Shown: positions 32,835-42,074, counted from the first letter of the stretch. The stretch: DNA of 64,000 nt from Daejeonella sp. (GCF_030684675.1 NZ_JAUXXZ010000052.1:1-64000); one strand, 5' to 3'. The notes: generated from the letters alone by a model not told the origin. Numbers and translations: made by a program.

Positions 32835-34613
32835 TTACATTCTTGCTGGCACTCGTATCCCCAGCAATGCCATTCCCTTGTTGATTGTAACTGCACATGC
32901 GGAGGCAAGATCAAGCCTGAAATTTCTGACACTTGTATCTTCTGCTTTGAGTATGCTTTCCTCATGATAGAACTTATTAAAAAGTTTAGCGAGCTCAAAA
33001 ACATAATTTGCAATATGCGCCGGACTATACTCCATTGCAGCTGCAGAGATAACTCCAGGGTATTTACTAAGATTAACGATCAATTCCCTTTCCAGTATTG
33101 TCAGTTCCAGTGAATGATTACTTGAAATCCTGGTTTTATAATCTGCTTTTGCCAGTACAGAACGTATCCTTGCATGGGTATATTGAATAAATGGACCTGT
33201 ATGCCCCTGAAAATCAATGGATTCATTCGGATCGAACAATAGCCTCTTTTTAGGTTCTACCTTCAGAAGGAAAAACTTAAGTGCACCCAAACCAATCATA
33301 TTGTACAAATCGGCCTTCTCGGCTTCAGAAAATCCATCTACTTTGCCCAATTCTTCTGTACGTTCCTGCGCCGTCCGAATCATATCATCCATCAATTCAT
33401 CAGCATCAACAACAGTGCCTTCTCTTGATTTCATTTTACCGGAAGGAAGATCTACCATCCCATAAGACAAATGATATAATCCCTTAGCCCATGGCTTTCC
33501 TAATTTCTGCAGAATTAAAAACAAAACTTTAAAGTGGTAATCCTGTTCATTTCCAACCACATAAATGGACTTGTCCACTTTAAAATCATCATATTTCAAC
33601 TGCGCAGTTCCCAAATCCTGTGTAATATAAACCGAGGTTCCATTTGCGCGTAAAACCAGCTTCTGATCCAGTCCGTCTTCGGTAAGGTCTATCCAAACTG
33701 AACCATCTTCCTTTTCAAAGAAAACACCTTTATCAAGCCCTTCATCGATGATATCCTTACCGAGCAAATAGGTATCAGACTCATAATAATATTTTGCAAA
33801 ATCAACCCCAAGCTGATTATAGGTTTGTTCGAAACCTGCATATACCCATGAATTCATCATGGACCATAATGCTATAACTGCAGGATCACCAGCTTCCCAA
33901 TCCAGAAGCATTTCCTGAGCCTGTCTGATCACAGGAGCGTTCTTCTTTCCATTATCTTCAGTCTGACCTTCTTCCACAAGCTCCGCGACCTGCTTTTTGT
34001 ATTCCTGATCAAAAATAACATAGTATTTACCCACCAAATGGTCACCTTTGAGTCCGCTGCTTTCGGGTGTCTCTCCATTACCAAATAACTGCCAGGCAAG
34101 CATTGATTTGCATATATGTATGCCTCGGTCATTAACCAGGTTTACCTTAATCACTTCATAACCATTAGCCGAAAGTATCTCCGCAACTGAATACCCCAAT
34201 AAATTATTACGAACATGCCCCAAATGCAAGGGCTTATTGGTATTTGGAGAGGAATACTCAACCATTACCCGTTTTCCATTGGCTGGAAACTGGCCAAAAC
34301 CCTCATTTAATACATTATTTAGTAATTGATCAATCCAGTAAGAGTCTGAAATGGAAAGATTCAGAAAACCCTTAATGACGTTAAATGCAGTCACTTCCTG
34401 AATATGCTCCTTAAGATATTCGCCAATTTCAGCTCCGGTTTGTTCAGGTGTTTTCTTTGAAAGTCTTGTAAAAGGAAAAGTTACCACAGTTACCTGGCCT
34501 TCAAACTCCTTCCTGGTTTCCTGAATAACGATGCTATCTATTCCAATCTCTGATTGATAAAGTACTGAAACAGCCTTTTGAATATGCTCTGCTATGGTAT
34601 TTTCTATTGTCAT
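32835..34613 (-). CDS. argS: Arginyl-tRNA synthetase
   Basis: 592 residues, normal for bacterial ArgRS. N-terminal Arg-N domain (about 1-90), class I HIGH motif as HLGH in SSPNTNKPLHLGHVRNN (about 125), the KMSKS-equivalent KMKSREGTVV (about 372) and the C-terminal DALR anticodon-binding domain (QYTHARIRSVLAKA ... FNKFYHE ... ). It charges tRNA-Arg. The gene is followed by nothing on its strand, and an arginase gene lies 26 nt upstream in the same direction, so the two may be co-transcribed. Heptamer arrays fill the 3' spacer. Confidence 0.97.
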   Translation of the reverse strand: MTIENTIAEHIQKAVSVLYQSEIGIDSIVIQETRKEFEGQVTVVTFPFTRLSKKTPEQTGAEIGEYLKEHIQEVTAFNVIKGFLNLSISDSYWIDQLLNNVLNEGFGQFPANGKRVMVEYSSPNTNKPLHLGHVRNNLLGYSVAEILSANGYEVIKVNLVNDRGIHICKSMLAWQLFGNGETPESSGLKGDHLVGKYYVIFDQEYKKQVAELVEEGQTEDNGKKNAPVIRQAQEMLLDWEAGDPAVIALWSMMNSWVYAGFEQTYNQLGVDFAKYYYESDTYLLGKDIIDEGLDKGVFFEKEDGSVWIDLTEDGLDQKLVLRANGTSVYITQDLGTAQLKYDDFKVDKSIYVVGNEQDYHFKVLFLILQKLGKPWAKGLYHLSYGMVDLPSGKMKSREGTVVDADELMDDMIRTAQERTEELGKVDGFSEAEKADLYNMIGLGALKFFLLKVEPKKRLLFDPNESIDFQGHTGPFIQYTHARIRSVLAKADYKTRISSNHSLELTILERELIVNLSKYPGVISAAAMEYSPAHIANYVFELAKLFNKFYHEESILKAEDTSVRNFRLDLASACAVTINKGMALLGIRVPARM

Positions 34614-34639
34614 CTGCTATGGGTATGCACCCTGTAAAT

Positions 34640-35587
34640 TTAATCGTTAATTAAAGCATTTGTTGCCCGCAATAAAATCTCAAAAGCATTTTCAGCCATA
34701 AGATTCTCCCGGTCAAGTGTTGGATTTACCTCCACCATCTCAAATCCGCAAACTTTTTCACTACACATCAGTCGGGCAAGTAAATTGCCGGCTTCTCTTT
34801 CGGTAATACCATGAGGTACTGGTGTGCCGGTGCCCTTTGAAATAGCGGAATCCAGTGCATCCACATCAAATGAGACATAAATCAAGTCGCAATTTTGCAA
34901 ATATTTCAGCGTATCCAGCGCAACCCTTTCCACTCCCCTCTTTCTAACCTCCGATGGCGGGAAATTCTTAATCTTATGTTTCTTCAGCAAATACTGTTCG
35001 GGCGACTCAGAATCACGCATGGCAATATAAACCAGGTCACTATACTTTATTTTAGGGGCAATATTAGCAACATTCTTTAACTGATACCAGTAATTTACAG
35101 TCTCCTGATCCGGCACATTGATCTTTGACTCAATATTATCCTCATCCAGAACTATTGCCAGTGGCATTCCATGCAGATTTCCTGATGGAGTGGTGTACGG
35201 CGAATGAATATCAGAATGAGCGTCAATCCAAATCACGCCAAGCCTGCTTTTTGGGAAGGCTTTACGGATACCTGAAATGGTCCCTGCAGAACAACTATGA
35301 TCACCCGACAGTATAATTGGGAATTCTTTATTCTTCAGAGTCTTTGCAACTTCCTCAGCTATACGTTCAACCATTGTGAGTACACCAGATACTCTTTTAG
35401 CAAATTGATTACCGGCAGTTTCAAGCAAAAGATGATTCTCATTTGGTACTTCAACACTTTTGTACTTTTTGAAATATCTGCTGCCAAAGTCGAGCGCAGC
35501 TATTTTAATTGCATCAACTCCCAAACTTGAACCGCGCGTTCCTGCTCCGATTTCTGATTTAACCTCAATTATTCTTAGTTCACGCAT
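34640..35587 (-). CDS. Arginase (ureohydrolase family)
   Basis: 315 residues. Manganese-ligand motifs are present: SGDHS (about 95), IWIDAHSDIHSP (about 120) and SFDVDALDS (about 238). The substrate-loop sequence SGNLHGMPLAIVLD matches arginases (Bacillus RocF type) rather than agmatinases. The only oddity is SGDHS for the usual GGDHS and Ser in place of Pro after DALD. It would convert arginine to ornithine and urea. It lies between argS (same strand, downstream) and arginine decarboxylase (divergent), so this locus handles three fates of arginine. Agmatinase activity is a less likely alternative. Confidence 0.88.
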   Translation of the reverse strand: MRELRIIEVKSEIGAGTRGSSLGVDAIKIAALDFGSRYFKKYKSVEVPNENHLLLETAGNQFAKRVSGVLTMVERIAEEVAKTLKNKEFPIILSGDHSCSAGTISGIRKAFPKSRLGVIWIDAHSDIHSPYTTPSGNLHGMPLAIVLDEDNIESKINVPDQETVNYWYQLKNVANIAPKIKYSDLVYIAMRDSESPEQYLLKKHKIKNFPPSEVRKRGVERVALDTLKYLQNCDLIYVSFDVDALDSAISKGTGTPVPHGITEREAGNLLARLMCSEKVCGFEMVEVNPTLDRENLMAENAFEILLRATNALIND

Positions 35588-35672
35588 GCCCCTTTACTCT
35601 TTGCTTTACAGATAAGAACACAGGCTTAATATTTTTAAGCTCCGTATTATGTTCTATGCTATATGCTTTTTA

Positions 35673-35680
35673 TATCTTTG
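35673..35680 (+). promoter_or_regulatory. -7 promoter element TATCTTTG of the arginine decarboxylase gene
   Basis: Exact match to TAnnTTTG, only 16 nt before the chosen ATG, which implies a 5' leader of roughly ten bases. It also argues against the upstream start at 35649, which would precede the promoter. No clear -33 TTTG. Confidence 0.5.
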
Positions 35681-35696
35681 CCAAAATTATAAAAAA

Positions 35697-37079
35697 ATGC
35701 AGAGTTACGCGGAGTTTCTTGATTTAAGCGTGGGGTTCCCTCAGGATGGTTTTGACATCATTGATGATGAACTTTATTTCCATGATCTGAACCTTATGGA
35801 AATGATTGAAACCTATGGTTCCCCTCTCCGGTTCACTTATTTACCAATAGTGAGTAAAAAGATCCAGCAGGCAAAACTATTGTTTCAGGCAGCCATCGTG
35901 AAGAATAACTACCGGGGTGGTTATAAATATTGTTATTGTACCAAAAGCTCTCACTTCAGACATATTGTTGAGGAAGCGCTACGAAATGACATCCACCTGG
36001 AAACATCTTCTGCCTTTGATATGCCTATGATCGATGCCCTCGAAAAGAAAGGTTCATTGAACAAGGATATTACAGTTATATGTAACGGGTTCAAAACTTT
36101 CCAGTACAAACAGTATATTATTGATATGCTGCACGATGGATTTAAAAACATTATCCCGGTACTGGATAATAAAGAGGAGTTCAATATCTATGATGATGAG
36201 TTGGATATTCCATGCAGCATTGGTATGCGTATTGCTGCAGAAGAACAGCCTGATTCACAGTTCTATACTTCCAGATTGGGAATCAGAATGGAAGATATTA
36301 TTGAGTTTTACAATCATAAAATTGCCCTCAACCCAAATTTTAAGGTAAAGTTGCTTCATTTCTTTATCAATTCAGGAATATCGGATACCCCGTACTACTG
36401 GAATGAGCTTGAAAAATACACAATCCTTTACTGCAAGTTCAAAAAAATAAATCCTGATCTCGATACACTGGATATTGGTGGAGGAATGCCATTCAAAGAT
36501 TCACTTGCGTTTGATTTCGACTATGAATACATGGTGAATGAGATTGTAAAACGAATCAAAGAGATTTGCGCAGAACATGATGTTGTAGAGCCTGATATCA
36601 TCACTGAATTCGGTAAATATACCGTTGCGGAAGCATCTGGTATTCTGTATAAAGTACTGGGAAGAAAACAGCAAAATGATCGTGAAAAATGGCTGATGCT
36701 GGATGGTTCTTTCATTACCAATCTGCCTGATGTTTGGGCACTGAATCAGAAATATATCCTTGCCCCTGTAAATAACTGGGATTCTGAATATGAACGTGTG
36801 AATCTGGGAGGAATTACTTGCGATGGGCAGGATTATTACAGTCAGGAGGCCCATATGAATAACGTTTTCATGCCTAAGACCAGAAAAGTACAGTATCTGG
36901 GATTTTTTCACACAGGCGCCTACCAGGAAGTTCTGAGCGGTTATGGTGGTATACATCATTGCCTTCTACCTTCGCCTAAACATGTAATCATCCGCCGCAA
37001 CCGGGATGAAACATTTAATTTTGAAGTGTTTGGCGAAGAACAAAACAGTAAACAGGTTTTAAAGATATTGGGTTACTGA
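35697..37079 (+). CDS. Arginine decarboxylase, PLP fold type III
   Basis: 460 residues from Met at 35697 (MQSYAEFLDLSVGF); an earlier Met would lie upstream of the -7 promoter element. The fold-type-III pattern is visible: PLP lysine in YKYCYCTKSSHF (about residue 82-93), HFFINSGIS, glycine loop LDIGGGMPF, EFGKYTVAEASG and a C-terminal substrate part with ITCDGQDYYS (the Cys-Asp of the active site) and GAYQEVLSGYGG. This short form is typical of Bacteroidetes and annotated as biosynthetic arginine decarboxylase (agmatine for polyamines). The gene is monocistronic and faces away from arginase and argS. Confidence 0.88.
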   Translation: MQSYAEFLDLSVGFPQDGFDIIDDELYFHDLNLMEMIETYGSPLRFTYLPIVSKKIQQAKLLFQAAIVKNNYRGGYKYCYCTKSSHFRHIVEEALRNDIHLETSSAFDMPMIDALEKKGSLNKDITVICNGFKTFQYKQYIIDMLHDGFKNIIPVLDNKEEFNIYDDELDIPCSIGMRIAAEEQPDSQFYTSRLGIRMEDIIEFYNHKIALNPNFKVKLLHFFINSGISDTPYYWNELEKYTILYCKFKKINPDLDTLDIGGGMPFKDSLAFDFDYEYMVNEIVKRIKEICAEHDVVEPDIITEFGKYTVAEASGILYKVLGRKQQNDREKWLMLDGSFITNLPDVWALNQKYILAPVNNWDSEYERVNLGGITCDGQDYYSQEAHMNNVFMPKTRKVQYLGFFHTGAYQEVLSGYGGIHHCLLPSPKHVIIRRNRDETFNFEVFGEEQNSKQVLKILGY

Positions 37080-37080
37080 C

Positions 37081-37163
37081 CCGGCCCGGATCACCCCGGG
37101 CTGACAACAATCAAGTCTGGGCTGACAGGAATTAAGCTTTGTCACCCCGGACTCGATCCGGGG
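37081..37163. repeat. GC-rich palindromic intergenic repeat
   Basis: In an AT-rich genome this spacer carries CCCGGCCCGG..CACCCCGGGCT, the phrase GGGCTGACA twice, and a 19-nt palindrome CCCCGGA-ctcga-TCCGGGG (37145-37163) followed by GCGGGGCGGGG. Sequences of the form CACCCCGGACTNGATCCGGGG recur as dispersed repeats in several bacterial groups. It starts 1 nt after the decarboxylase stop codon and could serve as a hairpin, but has no T tract. Confidence 0.6.
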
Positions 37164-37193
37164 CGGGGCGGGGCCAAAGACATCCATTATATT

Positions 37194-37730
37194 ATGCAAA
37201 AAATTTATTTCCTTCTTCTATGCCTGTTTCCACTGATGTCTTGTTCTCAAAACAAAACATCAACCACTCCTGTAGAAATAGACGAGAAGCTATTGCCTCA
37301 ACAAAATTTCACGACCCTGAAGTTTGAGGCTGATGGAAAACCATGTATTGCCTTAATCAATAACCGTTATATCGGATACAAAGAAAAATTAAAATTTTCA
37401 ATGTCACTTTTCGTCATGGTAAACACGATTGAAAAAAACAAGGATGGTCACCCGAATGAGAAAGAGACTGAAACTTTCAATACCCTTCAAACTGAGATCA
37501 TTTCAGAACTAAGTAAGGTACTTGGTCCTTATTGTTATATCGGGACAACTACAATGCCGGGGTATCGTGATATTCTTCTGTACATTAACCCTGGAGACCG
37601 TGAAAAAGCAACTGATATTCTTAAAAAAATAAAGGAGAAAAATAGTCGTGTAGACACTATTTCCTTTGAAGAAGATACTGAATGGGAAGCTGTTGCCTCA
37701 TTTTACGAAGCTATTTCTCTCAAAAATTAA
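37194..37730 (+). CDS. DUF695-like lipoprotein
   Basis: 178 residues. Lipoprotein signal with Cys (FPLMSCSQ). The body matches what I recall of DUF695: ALINNRYIGYKEKLKFSMSLFVMV, KDGHPNEKETETFNTLQTEIISEL, YIGTTTMPGYRDILLYINPG and a final FEEDTEWEAVASFYEA. Function of that family is unknown. Its TAA stop overlaps that of the convergent RluA gene in the shared four bases TTAA. Confidence 0.7.
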   Translation: MQKIYFLLLCLFPLMSCSQNKTSTTPVEIDEKLLPQQNFTTLKFEADGKPCIALINNRYIGYKEKLKFSMSLFVMVNTIEKNKDGHPNEKETETFNTLQTEIISELSKVLGPYCYIGTTTMPGYRDILLYINPGDREKATDILKKIKEKNSRVDTISFEEDTEWEAVASFYEAISLKN

Positions 37731-38446
37731 GAGTCGAACTTATCCAGGAGTTTAATCAGGGTCGCGAAATCTTTAGGGTATGGTGCTTCGAACGTCATCT
37801 CCGTATTTTCATCAATTTTAAAGGTAATCTGACGTGCATGCAGCGCAAAGCGCTTCATGACAGGAAGCTCCTCCTGATCTTTACTCAGTCTGTAAGCCCG
37901 CTTTATTTCCGATAAATAGACCGGTTTCCCTCCATACATTTCATCACCTGCGATATTAGCCCTTTGTGAAGCAAGATGAATCCTGATCTGATGCATTCTG
38001 CCTGTAATCGGCCTGCATTCAACCAGGGTATAATGTTTATAATATTTTAGGGAATTAAAAATAGTTTCTGCGGGTTTTCCCTCCTGACGATTGATTGCAA
38101 CGTTTTTAGCACCAAGGTTCAGAATAGGAAGATCCACATGTAATTCCTCAAATATATGGGTACCATTAATCAAAGCATGATACACTTTGCGTACTTTCCT
38201 GTGTTCAAATTGCATGGAAACAAAACGATAGCTCTCCGGATTTTTTGCGATGATGAGCACTCCTGATGTCTCCCTGTCTAAACGATGACAGATCTGAGCA
38301 TCATCAGAATACTGCTTAGCCATTCTGAGCAGATTAATTTCGCCACCTTCCCTGTCGTCCAGAGAACTTAAAAAGGCTGGCTTATTAACAATGATCAGAT
38401 TGTTATTCTCAAAAAGTATAAGATCTTCGAATTTGGGAAACTTCAC
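37727..38446 (-). CDS. RluA-family rRNA/tRNA pseudouridine synthase
   Basis: About 239 residues from a GTG codon (VKFPKFEDLILFENNNLIIVNKP); a TTG seven codons earlier would be inside a TATTTTTG promoter-like element. Catalytic Asp is in CHRLDRETSGVLIIAK, with the RluA-family sequences KVRKVYHALING and CRPITGRMHQIRIHLAS. There is no S4 domain. The target uridine cannot be predicted. The last codons share TTAA with the convergent DUF695-like gene. Confidence 0.9.
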   Translation of the reverse strand: MKFPKFEDLILFENNNLIIVNKPAFLSSLDDREGGEINLLRMAKQYSDDAQICHRLDRETSGVLIIAKNPESYRFVSMQFEHRKVRKVYHALINGTHIFEELHVDLPILNLGAKNVAINRQEGKPAETIFNSLKYYKHYTLVECRPITGRMHQIRIHLASQRANIAGDEMYGGKPVYLSEIKRAYRLSKDQEELPVMKRFALHARQITFKIDENTEMTFEAPYPKDFATLIKLLDKFDS

Positions 38447-38464
38447 GTATGCAGTATTAGACTG

Positions 38465-38472
38465 CAAAAATA
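38465..38472 (-). promoter_or_regulatory. -7-like element TATTTTTG of the RluA gene
   Basis: On the minus strand this reads TATTTTTG, an exact TAnnTTTG match, ending 18 nt before the GTG start of the pseudouridine synthase gene. It overlaps the alternative TTG start, which therefore seems unlikely. Confidence 0.4.
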
Positions 38473-38517
38473 AGATTTTAATTTTAGCAGAGCGAAGCTT
38501 TTAGCTTTAAGCTTAAA

Positions 38518-39207
38518 CTACTTTAACTCAAACTTGTACCCTACTCCTTTTACGGTACTCACATACTTATCCCCAAGTTTTTCACGAAGCTTACGTATGT
38601 GGACATCAATGGTACGGTTGGTCACTACGACTGAATCCTCCCAGATATTTTTCAGAATCACCTCACGGGTAAAGACTTTCCCGGGTTTGGATGCAAGAAG
38701 GTATAATAATTCAAACTCCTTTTTGGCAAGTACAATCTTTTCACCTCTTTGAAACACCAGAAAAGCCTCACGGTCAATAACCAAATCACCTATTTCTAAC
38801 TTATTTTCAATCTCTATGTCAGATTGCACATTTCTTCGTAAAATGGCATTGATGCGGCTTGTCAAAGCCCTTGGTTTAATTGGTTTTGCGATATAGTCAT
38901 CAGCCCCAACATTAAACCCCGCAATCTCAGAATACTCTTCACTGCGCGCAGTCAGAAATACCATAAAGGTATTCTTGAAATCATTCATGGTTCTGAGAAT
39001 ACGACAGGCTTCGATACCATCCATTTTTGGCATCATTATATCCAGAATAATCAGATCTGGTAGTACTCTCTTCGCCTCAGCAACTCCTTCCTGACCGTTG
39101 GAAGCAGTAAATACCTGATAACCTTCTTTCTTGAGATTATACTCAATTAATTCCCGAATATCTGGTTCATCATCTACAATCAGGATTTTGTGCTTAGCAG
39201 TACTCAT
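38518..39207 (-). CDS. OmpR/PhoB-family response regulator, orphan
   Basis: 229 residues. Receiver domain (about 5-120) with the acidic pair VDDEPD, phosphoacceptor Asp in LIILDIMMPKMDG, Thr in FLTARSEE and Lys in YIAKPIKP. A winged-helix output domain (about 135-229) carries REVILKNIWEDSVVVTNRTIDVHIRKLREKLG and the final VKGVGYKFE. No histidine kinase gene lies next to it. In Bacteroidetes such regulators resemble RprY/PhoP types. The gene follows TlpA on the same strand after about 100 nt. Confidence 0.93.
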   Translation of the reverse strand: MSTAKHKILIVDDEPDIRELIEYNLKKEGYQVFTASNGQEGVAEAKRVLPDLIILDIMMPKMDGIEACRILRTMNDFKNTFMVFLTARSEEYSEIAGFNVGADDYIAKPIKPRALTSRINAILRRNVQSDIEIENKLEIGDLVIDREAFLVFQRGEKIVLAKKEFELLYLLASKPGKVFTREVILKNIWEDSVVVTNRTIDVHIRKLREKLGDKYVSTVKGVGYKFELK

Positions 39208-39310
39208 AGACAGATATTTTGATATAAAAGTAAACTCTCCATTACACTAAATCATTAAGCCTGTATTAAGAAATTGTAAATCTTTATTATAAATTGACAA
39301 TTTCTTGTGA

Positions 39311-40411
39311 TCAATTTAACACTTTCTGAAGGAAGTTCTGCAGTTCGGCGCCTCTTAAATTCTTTGCAACGATTTTTCCATTCGGATCCAGAATAAAAGA
39401 AGCAGGTATTCCTTCAACTTTATACTGAATGGTCACTTTGCCATCCCATCGCTTTAATTCTGATACATGCGACCAGTTTAAGCGATCATCCTTAATTGCT
39501 TTTAACCAGTCTGATTTATCCTCATCAAGGGAAACCCCAAGAACTGTAAAGCCTTTATCTTTAAATGTTTCATATTGCTTTACAATGTTTGGATTTTCCT
39601 CACGGCAGGGCGCACACCATGAAGCCCAGAAATCAAGCAGAACATACTTGCCTTTGAAATCTGACAACTTAACCAGCTTGCCTTCTGTATCGCTTAATTC
39701 AAATTCGGGTGCGATCTGACCAACAGAAACCGGTTTTAATCCTGCCATTTTATTGACAAAAGATTGAACCGCTTTATTCTTTGGAAAAACAGACCCGATT
39801 TCTTCAGCGTATGCAATTAGCTCAGCTTCGTATTTATTCTGATCGAGGGAGCTTGCTGCAAAAAAGCCGGCAAGATTATTTTTATTTTCCTGAGCGAACT
39901 TGAAAGTAGTCTCAGAGTACTTATCCATATTGGCTTGAAACTGCGGCATCAGTACATTATAGATTGAATCTTTTGCTGCAGGATTTGCCTCAGTCATGGC
40001 TGCATAATCATCCTGTATTTTTTTGTAAATCTTACTGAAATCATTTCCTATCTGATTAAACTCACGTATTTTCTCTGAATCTTCTGAACCTTTAATTTCA
40101 TAGGCATTGGTAGTATCAGAATAATCTGTCTTAAAATTTAATTCATCGCCATTCTTTCCTACGACAAGGAAATTCTTTTCACCTACAACAAGAGTATAGA
40201 AATCAGGTTCCTCGGCAACCCGGCGGAACTTAAACTCATTGCTTTCATTCAAAAATGCTGAGTCGACAAGCTGATCAGTTTCATACAGCAATACTTTTTT
40301 AATTTCACCGGCATTTTCTACCTTCCCTGAAATACTCAACTCATCATTATTTTTGCAGGAAACCACAAAAACACTCGTTGCCAAAATGGCTAAGCCAAAA
40401 ACTTTTCTCAT
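39311..40411 (-). CDS. TlpA-family thioredoxin-like lipoprotein with DUF4369 domain
   Basis: 366 residues. Lipoprotein signal with Cys19 (SVFVVSCKN), an N-terminal DUF4369 domain (about 24-115: LSISGKVENAGEIKKVLLYE ... FYTLVVGEKN), a helical linker and a C-terminal redoxin domain (about 225-366) with the redox motif WASWCAPCREENP, the cis-Pro region GIPASFILDPNGKIV. It should act as a periplasmic thiol-disulfide reductase. Its ATG overlaps the gatB stop (ATGA), an unexpected functional pairing. Confidence 0.92.
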   Translation of the reverse strand: MRKVFGLAILATSVFVVSCKNNDELSISGKVENAGEIKKVLLYETDQLVDSAFLNESNEFKFRRVAEEPDFYTLVVGEKNFLVVGKNGDELNFKTDYSDTTNAYEIKGSEDSEKIREFNQIGNDFSKIYKKIQDDYAAMTEANPAAKDSIYNVLMPQFQANMDKYSETTFKFAQENKNNLAGFFAASSLDQNKYEAELIAYAEEIGSVFPKNKAVQSFVNKMAGLKPVSVGQIAPEFELSDTEGKLVKLSDFKGKYVLLDFWASWCAPCREENPNIVKQYETFKDKGFTVLGVSLDEDKSDWLKAIKDDRLNWSHVSELKRWDGKVTIQYKVEGIPASFILDPNGKIVAKNLRGAELQNFLQKVLN

Positions 40412-41880
40412 GCTTTACTTTCTAATTTATCTATTACTAACTTACTGGCAATCTGCGGATTGATCTTGCCCTTAGTCTTTTTCATCAGGTCACCCATGAA
40501 CAAACCAAGAACGCCTTTTTTGCCATTATGGTATTCTTTAATCTTATCCGGGTAATTACTAAGAACCTCTTCAATGAGCAAATTCAATTCATCGTCAGCA
40601 GTATCTATCAGTACCTGCAATGAAATAGCCATCTCTTCTGCAGATTTCCCGGGATTTTTAATCAACTCAGGAAAAACCTGATGAGCCGCAATTGAATAGT
40701 TAAGCTTGCCTTTATCAATCAGTCTGATAAGATCTGCAAGAACCTCAGGCTTGACCGGGAAGTCCTCAATATGCTTATGATTATCATGAAGATATGATCT
40801 CAAAGGCCCAATAACCCAGTTTGCTGCGGCCTTAAAGTGCTGGGTCTTCGAACTTAGTTCATCGAAATAGACCGCTATTTCTTTCTCGGATGAAAGTAAA
40901 ATAGCATCATATTCAGAAAGGCCGAAAACGGAAGTATACCGTTCAATCTTTTTTGAAGGCAATTCGGGTAATTCGGCCAACAATTCATCAATATACTTCT
41001 GTTCGAGTACTAATGGCTGCAGATCAGGTTCTGGAAAATAACGATAATCATTGGCCATCTCCTTACTCCTCAGCGGACTTGTATTACCAGTCTCAGCATC
41101 AAAATTCAAAGTGTTCTGCTCAATATATTCACCTCTTTCTAAAAGCCCAGTCTGCCTTAAAAACTCATGATCAATAGCTCTTTGCAGGTTTCGAATAGAA
41201 TTAAGATTTTTTACTTCACATCTGTTCCCATATGCTGAAGCTCCTCTCAGCCTTACCGATATATTAGCGTCGCAACGAATACTACCTTCCTCCATATTCC
41301 CATCGCAAATATTCAGGTATCTCACCAATTTTCGGATTTCGGACAAATATGCTGCTGCTTCATGTGCGGAGCGGATATCAGGTTCAGAAACTATTTCTAT
41401 TAAGGGAACTCCTGCCCTGTTCAGGTCAATCAATGAATCAAATTCATCCTGATCATGCATACTTTTTCCGGCATCATCTTCCATGTGAATACGATGGATT
41501 CGAATGCGTCTTGCTGAATGATCGTCTGCTTTTACATCAATAAAACCCGAATGGCAAATTGGCTGACTATCCTGTGTGGTCTGAAAACCCTTGGGCAGGT
41601 CGGCATAAAAATAGTTTTTACGATCAAAATGCGTATTTAGATTGATACTACAATTAGTAGCCAGTCCCATTTTAATAGCATATTCGACTACTTTTTTATT
41701 TAGTTTGGGCAAAGTTCCGGGTAAACCAAGGCTTACAGGACTTATATGCTCATTAGGGCCGCCACCGAAGCCGGCTGAATCAGTAGAAAATATCTTACTC
41801 TCGGTTGATAACTGAACATGTACCTCAAGCCCAACTACAAGCTCATATTTATCAGTTAAACTGTCCGCTATTGTCGTCAT
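40408..41880 (-). CDS. gatB: Asp-tRNA(Asn)/Glu-tRNA(Gln) amidotransferase subunit B
   Basis: 490 residues, normal length. Signature segments: YELVGLEVHVQLSTESKIF-like start (LVVGLEVHVQLSTESKIF), GLPGTLPKLNKKVVEYAIKMGLATNC, FDRKNYFYADLPKGFQ, RIHRIHMEDDAGKS, LNRAGVPLIEIVSEPDI and the YqeY-like tail (GKKGVLGLFMGDLMKKTKGKINPQI). It binds misacylated tRNA and ATP in the transamidation route for Asn-tRNA or Gln-tRNA. gatA and gatC are not nearby, as is common. Translationally linked to the TlpA gene. Confidence 0.96.
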   Translation of the reverse strand: MTTIADSLTDKYELVVGLEVHVQLSTESKIFSTDSAGFGGGPNEHISPVSLGLPGTLPKLNKKVVEYAIKMGLATNCSINLNTHFDRKNYFYADLPKGFQTTQDSQPICHSGFIDVKADDHSARRIRIHRIHMEDDAGKSMHDQDEFDSLIDLNRAGVPLIEIVSEPDIRSAHEAAAYLSEIRKLVRYLNICDGNMEEGSIRCDANISVRLRGASAYGNRCEVKNLNSIRNLQRAIDHEFLRQTGLLERGEYIEQNTLNFDAETGNTSPLRSKEMANDYRYFPEPDLQPLVLEQKYIDELLAELPELPSKKIERYTSVFGLSEYDAILLSSEKEIAVYFDELSSKTQHFKAAANWVIGPLRSYLHDNHKHIEDFPVKPEVLADLIRLIDKGKLNYSIAAHQVFPELIKNPGKSAEEMAISLQVLIDTADDELNLLIEEVLSNYPDKIKEYHNGKKGVLGLFMGDLMKKTKGKINPQIASKLVIDKLESKA

Positions 41881-41909
41881 TTAAACTTTAATGGTATCTA
41901 AATATCGCA

Positions 41910-41917
41910 CAAAGATA
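41910..41917 (-). promoter_or_regulatory. -7 promoter element TATCTTTG of gatB
   Basis: Minus-strand TATCTTTG, exact TAnnTTTG match, 29 nt before the gatB start codon. The same octamer precedes the arginine decarboxylase gene. No clear -33 element. Confidence 0.45.
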
Positions 41918-41932
41918 AGCAATTGATTACAG

Positions 41933-41953
41933 TTGAGAGTGAACAATGAAACT
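41933..41953. repeat. Degenerate 7-bp array, left arm (TTGAGAG type)
   Basis: Units TTGAGAG, TGAACAA, TGAAACT. With the array at 41985, which runs in the opposite sense, it forms an imperfect inverted pair (GTGAACAATG against CATTGTGTTCA). Lies in the divergent spacer between gatB and a small secreted protein gene. Confidence 0.5.
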
Positions 41954-41984
41954 GCATTTAAAAAAACCATAACACACATTGTGT

Positions 41985-42018
41985 TCATTATCAATTTTCA
42001 ATTGTCAACTATCAATTA
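41985..42018. repeat. Degenerate 7-bp array, right arm (CAATTGT type)
   Basis: Units TCATTAT, CAATTTT, CAATTGT, CAACTAT, CAATTA in register. It lies 57-90 nt before the next start codon and may overlap its promoter region. Confidence 0.6.
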
Positions 42019-42074
42019 AACTAAAATGGCACGTTAATTGAACTTGAATCATATCTATTAATAACACAGAAAAT

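Noticed and set aside
36501-36959. Antisense frame of 152 codons inside arginine decarboxylase
   Set aside because: The sense frame carries all decarboxylase motifs; the antisense product has no signal, motif or promoter.
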